Source of the DNA: Sipunculus nudus
Taxonomy: Eukaryota > Annelida > Sipuncula > Golfingiida > Sipunculidae
Direction: 5' to 3'
Assembly (NCBI GenBank): GCA_026874595.1
Contig: CM049307.1
Span: 44,088,362 to 44,152,361 of the forward strand
Length of the DNA: 64,000 nt
The position numbers and the translations under genes were made by a program. Below the pieces are notes generated by a model. The model was not told where the DNA came from and ran no database searches. It saw only the letters and a program-made list of their open reading frames with translations. Shown piece after piece: positions 23,344 to 34,478 of the stretch; position 1 is the stretch's first letter, and each line of letters opens with the position of its first letter.

Positions 23344-24039
23344 TATAATATATATATATATGTATATATGTGTGTGTGTGTTTGTTTGTATGTATATGAA
23401 TCAGCCAACTTCAATATCCTTGTAACATTTAAAGCTAAAAATAAAAGAAAAATTTCACTTATTAATCACTTGTACCCTGCAGATGAAAGTGTACATTAAT
23501 GAAAGTTTACATAAACAAAGACTTAAATTTCAATATATTTAAAATTACTTTTATACTTTACCTTAGCAGATTTTCAGTGTCTGGAAAGTTCCCCTCCATA
23601 TTACATGCAAAGCAGGATGGGGGGGGGGGGTGGTCCCCTGCGCACCTGCCTGGTTACGCCCCTGTACTACAGCACATAACAGAAATTGCAAGATGTTATG
23701 CAAATTGTTTTCACACATACATGTACATCTGCACCACCCTTCCGCAAAAAGGGTGCATTGTGGGAATATAATTTCTATATTTACAATCCAAAACCAGCAG
23801 AGTCGTACGATCTCCTTCTGAGTCCCCATTCTGCGCAGTGTGCTTCTGTGCCAAAATTATGGTGCATATCGCCATCTGTTGGCCTTTCTCTGAATCAAAG
23901 TGCATGGCCCCCGGCTATGAGGCCAGACCGTGTGTCCACGTATGCGGTAGAGATGCGGAAAGTCTAAAATCGTGCATATGGGAAAAAAAGGACTGTATCA
24001 ATTTATGTTTTGCGGAGTGCTGTACGAATACGTTTTTTG

Positions 24040-24210
24040 CCAATCGGACCATGTATCCGCGGGTACGGAAACGCATGTGGAAACGTGCCATTTTGTAGAG
24101 GTGCATGGAAGAGAGTGAAAGAAAACGCACTGACAAACGTATCTAATGGACCCACACACACACACAAAATATCCGCATACGTATCCACACACGCATCGCA
24201 TCCGTTCAAG
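24040..24210. repeat. MITE-like fragment
   Basis: Contains ATCCGCGGGTACGGAAACGC and, farther right, ATATCCGCATACGTATCCAC. This is the same vocabulary as the terminal-repeat element at 36554-36940, in inverted array. Several overlapping open frames here are by-products of the GC-rich repeat. Confidence 0.4.
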
Positions 24211-24417
24211 TGGACACGCGGCTTAATTAAGCTGTAAACAATTTTACCAAATCCACGTTTTTGCACGAATCAAAAGAGCCGTATATTCCTTTCAACCTGG
24301 GGAAATTTTGTTGTTCAGGTGAAATGTTTCGACGAGATATTTGTGTATTCTGTTTTGTCATATCTGTAAAAGCACAGTGTGGGCCTAATACCCAGACGGG
24401 TGTATATATATATACAC

Positions 24418-24458
<41 letters not shown>

Positions 24459-24535
24459 ATGGTACTTATTGCAGCTGGCCTTGGTTGCGTTATGAAAAAT
24501 GGCAGATACTGCGCTTAGTTGTAGGACCAGCTGTG

Positions 24536-24536
<1 letters not shown>

Positions 24537-24581
<45 letters not shown>
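24537..24581. repeat. (GA)n microsatellite
   Basis: About 22 GA units. It corresponds to the shorter GA run at 31233-31257 in the second segmental copy. Confidence 0.95.
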
Positions 24582-24585
<4 letters not shown>

Positions 24586-25479
24586 ATGCCAGAAAGTGTA
24601 GAAACTAGGTTTTAACTTTTATGACTCTTGCTGTAATATTGCAGTACAAGGTATCTTCAGAATTAAAGTAGCATTGTATTCCTGACCCAGATAAAACCTT
24701 TAAAGCACCAGTTAAAAGTTATAAGCAGAGAGTTCTAAAATAATTCAGGGTAATGAATAAATGTTTTCTATATTTTCCACTCCTTAACATATATTTATAG
24801 GTAATAAGATTTTGGTATTTATGTAATTACATGAAGACGCATATGTTTTATCGGAGGTAAGATTTTGCACTCTTTAGGTACAGGTAGTAAACCTGACAAA
24901 CTGTTCTAAGAGCTTTCAAAGTTCAACATTTTTGTAACTGTCTTCCATTTAAATAAAAAAAATATTCTCTCACAAATGTCACTTGCAAAAATTTATCTCT
25001 GCATTACCATATAGAGATACTGTACTAAAACAAAAGCTATATAATTGCAGTTTATATCGTAATTCTGCTAATTTCAGACCAAAGGCCATGCATCTGCAAT
25101 ATGCTTGCAATTCACTCCACGTATTATCAATAATACAGTGGTTAGTTAAATATAATTTGCTTACATTAAGAAAACCACAAAAAGTCGTTTTTCATATTTT
25201 GCAGATACGGCAGTCTGGCTGGTTTTGTATGACATAACAAGCTATCGACATAGGAATCTGCTGTGGCCATACCAGACCATTAGCCGATCTGGTAGCATCT
25301 AGATCTAAGCCAGGATAGGCATTGGCCTACCTCTGAATTGATAAAGCCCCGGAAGTATAGCCAACATGTACCTCAGTTGTACATGGGACAGATATTTTGG
25401 GACAGATATTTTGGGACATTGTATCAGAAGCTTTACATTGGTAAAATATGCAATTTAAATCCACTGCACATTTACCAAA

Positions 25480-25660
25480 CAGGGGCGAATCCAGGATTTA
25501 GGGGAAAAAAAGGGGGGGGGGGGGGTGTCCAGCACAGGAGAACTAATGACAAAACCTAAAAATATGTTCCCAGGTCCCGAAAAGGAGGGGTCCAGGCCGC
25601 AAAAAAATTAACCTGAAACCTTTAAAAAAAGGTTCCTGCGGCTAAATAAGGGGGTGTGCC
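25480..25660 (+). repeat. G-rich interspersed repeat
   Basis: GGGGCGAATCCAGGATTTAG, a poly-G tract, then ...TAATGA.AAAACCTAAAA...GGGGTCCAGGCCG.AAAAA. A second copy in the same orientation lies at 48100-48265. Confidence 0.6.
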
Positions 25661-25789
25661 ATTAGCACAGCTTATTTTTATTATTTCACTTTTCATAGGT
25701 GTACAACTCCTCAAGATTTTGGGAAGATAATATCTTTAAAATTAGGTGTACATAATTATTTTTTAGCACATTTGACTAAATGTCAACAG

Positions 25790-26740
25790 AGGTGTAGCAA
25801 TTTTTTGTCACTTCCCGAATACTGGTAGCACGACATTTTTTTCCTATGTTTTACGATTTTGTTTCTATTCTTGAGACCGTCAAATGACAGCAATTGTGTC
25901 AGTTTCTCAGCTTTCGTTTCATCTAGTGTCCTGAAACCTTTTTTTTTTTATTGAACATGACTAGTTTTACCAGTTCCTAAAGACTGGTGACACGACCTGT
26001 ATTTTCTATTTTTAATACATTGTTTCCTATGCCAAATTACATCAATGGTATCTGTTTCTCAACTGTGGTTTCAAATAGCTTCCAGAAACCTGGTGTGCTT
26101 ATTGATCATGACTAGTTTTATCAGTTCATGAAGACTGGTGGCGCCACCTGTAGTTTTTTTGGGTTTTTTCCTTTACTTTTAGACTGCCAAATTATATCGA
26201 TGATATCAGTTTCTCAACTGTGATTTCTTCAAGTATCCTGAAACCTGGTGTGTTAAAAATGACTCCACCCTCCCTGACCCCACACGTCAGGGACAAATCA
26301 GTAGAAATTTAGGATATTTGTGAACCCTGTATATTTGGAAGTAACGGCCAAACTTTTAATTCACACCTTCCATCTTTCAGGAACTCCTTACTTGACAATA
26401 GAAACCTGCAGATTTTGAGTTCACAGGGTCAACTTCTTTAGAAAGACTTTTTAATGCAATTAATGCCAAACTTTTCATCCTAAACCCTCATCCTTCACAT
26501 ATGGTTACCTACCAATAAGGGAAAACACGGTTTATTTTGAGGTCACATGTTAAAAGTCATAGGACTCTCTTCCTGAATAAGCTTCTGGATCAACTGAAGC
26601 GAAATTTTCATCTCAAACCTTTAACACCAGTAGGAGGAGGACCCTATTGATTGTTAGGTCACATGGTCAAGGGTCAAGGACACAGGACCCACATTTGAAA
26701 AAGAAAACTCATACAAATATCCTTATAGACAAATTCAGCT
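25790..26740. repeat. Diverged tandem repeats between the two segmental copies
   Basis: About three units of some 170 bp at 25850-26260, each containing CATGACTAGTTTTA.CAGTTC.T.AAGACTGGTG and CAGTTTCTCAACTGTG.TTTC. The last unit holds the perfect palindrome GGTGGCGCCACC (26137-26148). It is followed by looser repeats with GGTCACATG words (26540-26700). No gene. Confidence 0.6.
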
Positions 26741-27715
26741 GAGCTTCGAGACCTTTGTGTCCTGTTGCTGAGTTTCTCAAATATCAAAGCTCTACTGCAT
26801 TTTAGAAATGTTCAAAACTTTCAGTCAGTTTTCTTTTGCTTGAACAAAGCTATTTCTCTGTAAGGACACCTCCGTGTCTTATGAATATGACAATATGACA
26901 TGATTCACGTTTTTATTTTCAACATTTTGCAACCCATCCATTAAACCTAGAAATTACATAATTCATGTAGCGTTCACGGATTTAAACGAGGACAGCATTA
27001 GCAGAGCATGGAGTGGGGATAAAATGTAGTATTCCCCTACCTTTTGAAAAGATGAAATTAAGATAAGTCCTAAGGCAAATCGGACATTGTCGGTCCCCCC
27101 CCCCCCTCCCCCCGGTTACAAAACGCAACTGCGCCCCTGCCCCTTGAGAATAAAAAAAGTGTGGTAAGATTGTTCCTTCAGGGTGCATCCTGTTGTAGGG
27201 TTATCCAGGCCACGAGACATGTTGTGCAAATATTTAAGTCTCTCCTCAAATACGTTGGTAGTATTTATAAACTGGACGACCGAACCATAACGTCCCCAAG
27301 TAAAGATAACCCACTGCTGTGGCTCATAGCAACGCCAAAACATTATACAGATGTTAAACGGAGGGGAAAGGCGCCTTCAGTTACACTCACACGACTGATC
27401 TCTTAGCATGCACACCAGCTATTTCAGCCGGGATAAGTCATTATATATATGCAGTTAGATATATATGCAATCTGCATTGGCTTTTTATTCATAATCACTT
27501 GTCGACTTGGCAGTTCTACTGAACCCTAGAAGCTGTGAGGGATAATGTCTTGCCTTGGAGGAATAAGAACTATGAATTAAGACCTTATACATGCATACAG
27601 AACGCATATCAAATCTGCATTGTTTTAATCATCGCAATCAATGGGTGATTGAATGGTTATATCAACCATTAAATCAATTTCTATATTGTGCTGTTTGAAT
27701 TTGAACTCTTGGAAA

Positions 27716-29116
27716 ATGAACTTTCCAGTTTCTACCACGTTGGTCATTATATTTATGAACCTACTGCCGGTACACGTGAATGGTTTGGCGGGAGAAGAGA
27801 GTCTTTATGAGGCGCTGATGTTGAATATAACGGACGCCACTAGAGACGTACCACCACCCGACCCCATACTGACCGTATACGCGGACTACCAAATCAGGTC
27901 AATAATATCCGTTGATGAGCAGGGCCAGAAAACAAAGACTTTTGGATGGGTGATCGTAACGTGGCGTGATAGCCGGCTCACATGGACGCCAGCTGATCAT
28001 AGTGGTATCCAGTTTATAATGGTGCCTTCTGACAAGATTTGGGTTCCCCCGTTGGGATTTCGCAACAGTATGGAAAGTGACCCCACGGCTCTCTTCAGCA
28101 CAGGTAAAGTGTGTGGCGTAGCAGCTGATGGTTCAGTTCGGTGGTTTCCGGCGGCACCCATTGAAACAAGCTGTACAGTTGACCTGACGTATTTTCCTTT
28201 CGATAAGCAAGTGTGCAGTCTGAGACTGGTCAGCTGGGTTTATGATTCCAGTAGACTGTTTCTCCGATGCCCAGGCCCCACAGTTTCCACGGACTTCCTC
28301 TCGGCTAATAATCAATGGGACCTCGCTGATACTGCCTGCAAAGAGGATTTACTCCAACTGGATGGTTTCTCTACAGCACGTGTTCAGTTCCACCTGTACT
28401 TGAACAGAAAGCCCTTGTATTATATCATAAACATTTTTATGCCCAGTATAATCCTGGCGTTCTTATCAGTAGCAATATTTTTCATCCCACCCGGCTCTAT
28501 CGCCAAGCTCAATATTGGCTTCTCACTGTTTCTCAACTTTACGGTTTTCCTGCTGAGAGTGGCGAACGTGACACCACGTGACAGCGATAATGAACCTATT
28601 CTGTCCATCTATATCACTATAATCATGGTCGTGGCAGCGTTTAGCGTCTTACTTTCACTGGGGTTGAACAACATTTACGAAAACGGCTTCAAAAGTCCGG
28701 TCCCAAGTTGTCTTCGTGTGTTCGTCTTCAATTATCTGGCAAGATTCGTCTGTAAGAAAACTCAGTACAACACTGATATTGTTGAACCTGCAGCGGGGGA
28801 ACAACAGGCCCAAGGCGGTCAGAGGTATGCGGATGGTGAAAATGGCAAACCACAGATTAATGGAACTGAGAATACAGGAATTGAAAAAGTCAACAAAAGT
28901 GATCTGGCTGTCGTTATGGAGAAGCTGGAGGAGATGGAACAAGGTAAGAAAGAAGAAGAATCAGAGGAGAAGAAGATTTCTAATGAATGGAAAGAATTTG
29001 TCCGAATAGTGGAGCGCGCTCTTGGGATCTTTTTCGCTACTTTTCTGACTTTACTAACAATTTTTCTACTAGGAGTGTACCCTGCAACTCAACCAGCGGT
29101 ACATCCAGAACTGTGA
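27716..29116 (+). CDS. Intronless Cys-loop receptor subunit, nAChR-like, tandem copy B
   Basis: 466 residues from the ATG at 27716, aligned without gaps to the gene at 20700-22100. An in-frame ATG at 27653 would add 21 residues, but copy A lacks it and the signal peptide begins at MNFPVS, so 27716 is preferred. Domains are as in copy A: signal peptide, Cys-loop C153-C167, loop B W174, no loop C cysteine pair, four membrane helices, acidic/basic intracellular helix. By my count about 12 base changes separate the two genes over the 700 bases before M1, but about 13 over the 115 bases coding M1 to early M2. These change F235Y, M238I, C244S, V262I and the pore-lining 2' residue F266N. The -1' Ala, 17' Arg and 20' Asn are kept. 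The frame is intact, so it is probably functional. Confidence 0.95.
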   Translation: MNFPVSTTLVIIFMNLLPVHVNGLAGEESLYEALMLNITDATRDVPPPDPILTVYADYQIRSIISVDEQGQKTKTFGWVIVTWRDSRLTWTPADHSGIQFIMVPSDKIWVPPLGFRNSMESDPTALFSTGKVCGVAADGSVRWFPAAPIETSCTVDLTYFPFDKQVCSLRLVSWVYDSSRLFLRCPGPTVSTDFLSANNQWDLADTACKEDLLQLDGFSTARVQFHLYLNRKPLYYIINIFMPSIILAFLSVAIFFIPPGSIAKLNIGFSLFLNFTVFLLRVANVTPRDSDNEPILSIYITIIMVVAAFSVLLSLGLNNIYENGFKSPVPSCLRVFVFNYLARFVCKKTQYNTDIVEPAAGEQQAQGGQRYADGENGKPQINGTENTGIEKVNKSDLAVVMEKLEEMEQGKKEEESEEKKISNEWKEFVRIVERALGIFFATFLTLLTIFLLGVYPATQPAVHPEL

Positions 29117-32100
29117 GGCTCTTCTTGTACCGCAGTGAAATTAATATACCAACCACCCGAATGTCATCGAGTTTCTTCTTCATGCAGTGGGACGAGATGG
29201 ATATTCCGATCACTTATTGGTCACTGCGGCATACCGCTTTGAACCAAAAGGATGTACTAGGCTTTTTAAACATTTTTCTAAGTATTAATGTGACATATCA
29301 AACAATATTTATCAAGGCACCCTCACCCTCTATGTTTCAAGCAACGTAATACTGAAAAATGCCTATACAGAATGGGGTAGGGTAACATTGTCCTTGATAG
29401 CAACACGATATGTAGTTTAATGACGAACTGAAGCACTGTATGGTGGAAATGTACAAATATACAAGTATACACAACATGCTCAGTTTGGAGACCAGATATA
29501 TCAAGAATATTTTCAATTAGGGAGAAGGATCGGAAAGAAGATGGAAACAGTGAAAAATACATTTGTGGTCTATTGCTACGTATGCGGGGTAATCAACGTG
29601 CACGGAATTGTTGGGCAGAAAAATTTGTATGGTGATAACAGCCTAATGCGGAGGTGTTTTAACAGGATCATTTACATTGACCGATTATACATGTAATGAG
29701 GTGTTGGTAGTCTCAGGTACAAAGTTTTACGGGCCTCCTTCCATGAAATGTCTTGTGATCCATATACGTAATGCTGTTATATCAGAAGTTATATTTCTTT
29801 TCACTCCATTTTCATACTACAGAGTCAGGGACAGCCACGCTTTCACAGGCATTGATTCAGCGAACCACTCGGTTGTTTATTTTATGAATAATGAACAAGG
29901 TAATTGAAACAATATCATGAGTCGTGTGAACTTGTGCCGGAGCAGGTCTATTGCCTGTTCTAGACGGAACGTTTAGCATTGCTTCCCGGGAGTACATCGA
30001 GAATTTGACCAATCAAATAAAGCAATATATAAAATACTATTTCTGGTGCATGTGTTTGCGATCAGACGGCATGTGTGCAGTGTTTTGTTAATATTTTGTT
30101 TGTCGGTTTTCATAGGCAGTTTTGATTTCGGAACCTGCAGGTTTCTTCATTATTCATCAAAAAGACGTCAGAGTGGCTCGTTAAAATGAAGGTCAATGAA
30201 AGTGTGGCGGCCACAGACTTGTTGGTATGGTGGTGATTCATCCAGGCAATCACGATCAGTTTAAAACATTAAACCTCACTGAATATGTTATAAAATGTTC
30301 TAAATATTTGAAACATACAACTAAAGATGTATAACTGAACAATTTTGTTAATTTTCCGTTATTCAGTTGCATATCTCATTCGGACATGTTTAAGATTTGC
30401 AAAATTTATCGATCCATATATTATGTATCTTTATGGTATATAGTTTACGTAAAAATATATGTAATTGTGTGAAGAATACATCGTATTTACACATATAAAA
30501 CCAGTATTGTTATTTAACACGGTCTTTTAAATCATAAAGAAATCTCAGGAAGCTCACCCTCATGAAACCCAAGCAGCAGATCAAGATGAGTGTACAGCAG
30601 TATGTGTAGCATTCGATTACCCCCCCCCCCCCCACAAAGCGGGGTGTCATGTACCCTTATTGTACAAGAATCATAATGAAATGTACCATTTGTTACCGTT
30701 TTTTCTCATTTTATAACATAATTCTTCTTGCAAACAGAAACCATAAACCAAAACACACGAACACATTTCAAAGAAAATATTCTGCATCAAATACAGACAT
30801 TGCAAGTTGTTATGTAAATTATTTTCACACATGCATGTACCTCTGTGCCACAATCCGCCAAAAGGGTGTATTATTTCTATACCTATAATCCTAAACCAGC
30901 AGTCTCTTACTCATGCAATTCTGCGCAATGTGCTTCGGTGCCAATATTAGGGTGCATAAAGCCATCTGTTGGCCAGTTTCTAAATTAGAGCGCGAGTCTC
31001 CCAGAGTACAAAGCGAGAACATCTTATATGTAAAAAAAAAAAAAAAAAAAATTGGCTAGATACATTTTTCTTTTGCACGAAGCGAAAGAGCCTCTTGAAT
31101 CTTGTCACTTTTCGTTATTCTGCTGAAATATTTTTTTGAGATATGTGGGAATTTGTTTGCCGTATTTGTAAAAGTATCATGCGGCTTAAGACCAAGACAG
31201 CTAGGCGTTGTAAATGGTATACTTACTGCTGTTGAGAGAGAGAGAGAGAGAGAGAGAAGGAATCTATTATCTTTTCAGAAAACGTGTAGAGAGTAAGTTT
31301 TTCATTTTTACCACTCTTGTTCTAAAATAGCGTATGGTATCATCTGAGTTATAGTACTAGAAGCATTGTATTCCAGCCCATTATGGATATAAAGTTCTAT
31401 TCCAGAGAGTTCTAAAATAATTCAGGGTATCGAAAGAGTTCTTGAGTTCCCATACCTAAATACATAAAGGAAATAAAACATTTATGTAATCACATGAAAA
31501 CAGATGCGTCTTAAGGGAGGTAATTTTTGGTCATCAGCAAGTACAGATGTTCTTTGCTTTATTGTCTGAATCAAGGCATTAAGTTCCATTTTATTTACAT
31601 ACTTTAGTAGGAATTCTGAAACTGTAATTTCTAACAGTCTGTCAGGTCTTATGGGGTTGATGAGACAGGCAAATTTGGGTCTTGTGTTTTCGTTAAGTAC
31701 CATCCTGGTTTGCAAAAACAAAACAAAACAAAAAAAAAAAAAAAACAAAAAAAAAAAAAAAAAAAATACAAGGAGGGATTGCATTGACAATTGATTTAGG
31801 CCTACTTAATTGATGCAAACCAACACACATTTCGATCTTGATTTTAAAAAAAGCTCAACAAAAAAGAATATTGTTCATGAAAACAGATGTGTTATAACGG
31901 AGGTTAGATTTTTGCACTCTGTAAAAACAAGGAGTATACCTAAGAAATTTTTCAAACAACTCTCAAAGTTTAAAATTTTTGTAACTGTTTTCCACTAAAA
32001 TCTAAATGATGTACCACTGACAATGTCACCTCCTGCTCTTAATCAGGGACATGCCGTATAGAGATACTGCAGTAATACAAGTGCTATGTAACTGCAGTTT

Positions 32101-33040
32101 ATATAGTCATTCTGAAACTTTGAGGTGGGTCCAAAGGTCCATCTGCATTATGCTTGCAATACACAGATTAATTTAAATATAATCTGATGCTCACATGTGG
32201 TGAAAGAATCACGCTCAAAGCCTTTTTTTCACATTTTGTAGATACAACAATCTGACTTCGTACGGCAGTACAAGCTATCGCCAAAGGAGACGGGCGTAGG
32301 CAACGGACACAAAAAGATCATAACCTTGTAGTATTTAAGAATTTGGAATGGTTGTTAATTTTAAACTGAAACATCCTCTATATTGCCAGTCTTTTGTTTA
32401 GAACTGATAATTAAAGCGGGATACCATTGCGGTGGTTACTGCAAAGTTTCCCCTTAATAATGTCGATTAACGTTCAGCTCATTTGCACCAGCCCTTGAGA
32501 AGCAGGCATATCTACCTGATTACCACCTATATTTCACCAACAGCTGGAGAGGTACCATGCATACATAAATCTCATTCGGGCGCCAGTAACCAAATGAGGT
32601 TTTCCCTCTGTCCTTACCGCCGAGGGCAGCAAGATATATCACTGGGGTGTTAATGGGTCAGTCAACTTGTAGTGAAAGAGGGGCGGTAGGTAGCTCCAAT
32701 GTTCTAAGCACAATTTTACTTCGAACTTGATAAAACCCTGACAGTATCTCAAACATATACCATGGATGTGCATGGATTAGATCAATAGTTTTGTTTGGAC
32801 TTGGTATCAGTGGCTTTAATTCTTAAACATTGTTGAAGTGCACCATAAAATATTCTGAACAATGTTTAGAGAGCACGCATCTAGACACCTCAAGGGGTAT
32901 GCCATTATCACAATGTGCCTTATTTTTATTTCATTTTTCTAAGGTTTACAGCTCCTTTCAAAGGTACTGCTATTGAAAAGAAATTAAGATTTAGGGAAGA
33001 AAATATCTTTAAAATCAAGAAGGTGTAAAGATTCATAATA
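29117..33040. other. 3' flank and remainder of segmental copy B
   Basis: No other gene is supported. It contains poly-C at about 30620-30632, (GA)n at 31233-31257, poly-A tracts, and a repeat at about 31540-31860 that recurs at 33340-33600. Confidence 0.5.
31540..31860 (+). repeat. Local direct repeat, copy 1
   Basis: Matches 33340-33600 in the same order: AATCAAGGCATTAA, ATTCTGAAACT.TAATT, AGTCTG.CA, GAGGGATTGCA.TGACAATTG, AACACACATTT.GATC.TGATT. Copy 1 is interrupted by A-rich runs. Confidence 0.75.
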
Positions 33041-34478
33041 TTTTTTTTCACAAGGCAATGCCTCTCATGCGTTTCTTTTGCATTATTCTGGGGTCATTAA
33101 TCTTTCAGAAAAGGTGGGAATCAAATATAAGTAAAATAAGCACTTATGTAACATTAAAGCAGTAAAAATCAGACAATAACTGTAAATATCAGATCATCTA
33201 GAAAAAGTTCCTGTATGGGGGGCATCTCACAAAGTAAGAATAGGTGGACACAGACACAGATTCTGCCATCTGGCATCAAAGATGACTTCAAGCTCAATGT
33301 AAAGCAAGCATTAGCCAGCACAGAAGTCATTAACATGATTATCTAAATCAAGGCATTAAATTGCATTATATTTACATATTAAAGTGAAAATTCTGAAACT
33401 ATAATTACTTATAGTCTGACAAGTTTGATAGGTCGATGAAGGCTGAAATTCTGAGTCTTGTATTTCTGACAAGTACTATCCTAGTTGGCAAAAAACATAA
33501 TACAGGGAGGGATTGCAGTGACAATTGGTTTACTTAATTAAGTCAAACTAACACACATTTTGATCATGATTAAAAATAAAAGAATTAACGAAAAATGACT
33601 GTACAAGACATTTATTTACATGGCCACTTTTGAAAACATTACGCATGGATAAAGAATATATACATTTATATATAATATATTATATTATATATATATATTA
33701 TATAATGAAAAGTACAGAAATGACACAAATAATGCATTTGCAACATGCACACAAACTTTTCGCATGATTTGTCATGTGTATCGACATACTATTCAGTTAA
33801 GATGGTACCAAAAAATAATGTGTACGGAGGCACATTTTATTTGATCTATATGTATAATGCATCACTAGTTGAGAGACTAGTGTTTCAGTGTCATTAACAA
33901 ACAACTAGAAGTATGACCCAAATTGTTCTGTGCTTGAACTGCTGAGTTTTATTTGCTTCACGGCTTGGCTTTGGATACTTGCTGTCACTGAAAACAGTAG
34001 GAGAAAGAAATTATACATTTCATCATCATGTTAAAGAAGGAATTCTGTTCATGCTGGAAACTAAATCTATATTAAGTATAAAACTGTAGCATGATGAAGT
34101 CAATAAAACAAGGAGCTCTTTCACAGGGTCAGCATCACCAGTCAATGGTAGACATTTCATCCTCAGTCTCCATATCATAAGGTCTTCCATGTCTTGAAGT
34201 CTGAATAATATGCAGGGCAAGGAGGCAAAGGTTCAACTGAACAAAAACAACTAAAAACTCATGTGCCCTGGTTAAATGATAAATATCACAGAATGGCACA
34301 GTAGATTGAAACAAGAAGGTCAAAGGACCGCTCATGGCAGTGACCATTGTCCACATATCCTTTCACTTCCAGTTTCCTGTGGCTGCACAGTGTAGCATGA
34401 GCACTATAAAGTCAGCACAAAACAGCTTTGGGGACCCATAAACAGATATAAGACAAGTATCATAAACAGTAAGGAGGT
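33041..34478. other. Stretch between the receptor duplication and the DYDC-like gene
   Basis: Holds copy 2 of the local direct repeat (33340-33600) and an AT-rich TATATAATATATTATATTATATA block near 33663-33705. 33900-34478 may be 3' UTR of the minus-strand DYDC-like gene: AATAAA words read on the minus strand are present (TTTATT at about 33945-33950 on the plus strand). Confidence 0.4.

Larger units (their letters stand above)
19830..25790 (+). repeat. Segmental duplication, copy A (about 6 kb)
   Basis: Copy A of a direct tandem duplication whose copy B is at 26740-33040. Shared landmarks in the same order: GGACACCTCCGTGTCTTATG (19958 / 26863), GGCCACGAGACATGTTG (20199 / 27208), the receptor gene, CAAACAATATTTATC (22303 / 29299), the GA microsatellite (24537 / 31233), TATAGAGATACTG (25010 / 32056) and TGCCATTA.CACA followed by AATATCTTTAAAAT (25656 / 32897). 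The offset drifts from about 6.9 to 7.2 kb through private insertions. Confidence 0.88.
26740..33040 (+). repeat. Segmental duplication, copy B (about 6.3 kb)
   Basis: Direct tandem partner of 19830-25790; see the shared landmarks given there. Copy B lacks most of the long TA microsatellites and has its own poly-A runs (31033-31052, and about 31729-31767). Confidence 0.88.

Noticed and set aside
27653-27715. Upstream ATG as start of receptor copy B
   Set aside because: It would bury the signal peptide, and copy A has no ATG at that place; the shared MNFPVS start is preferred.
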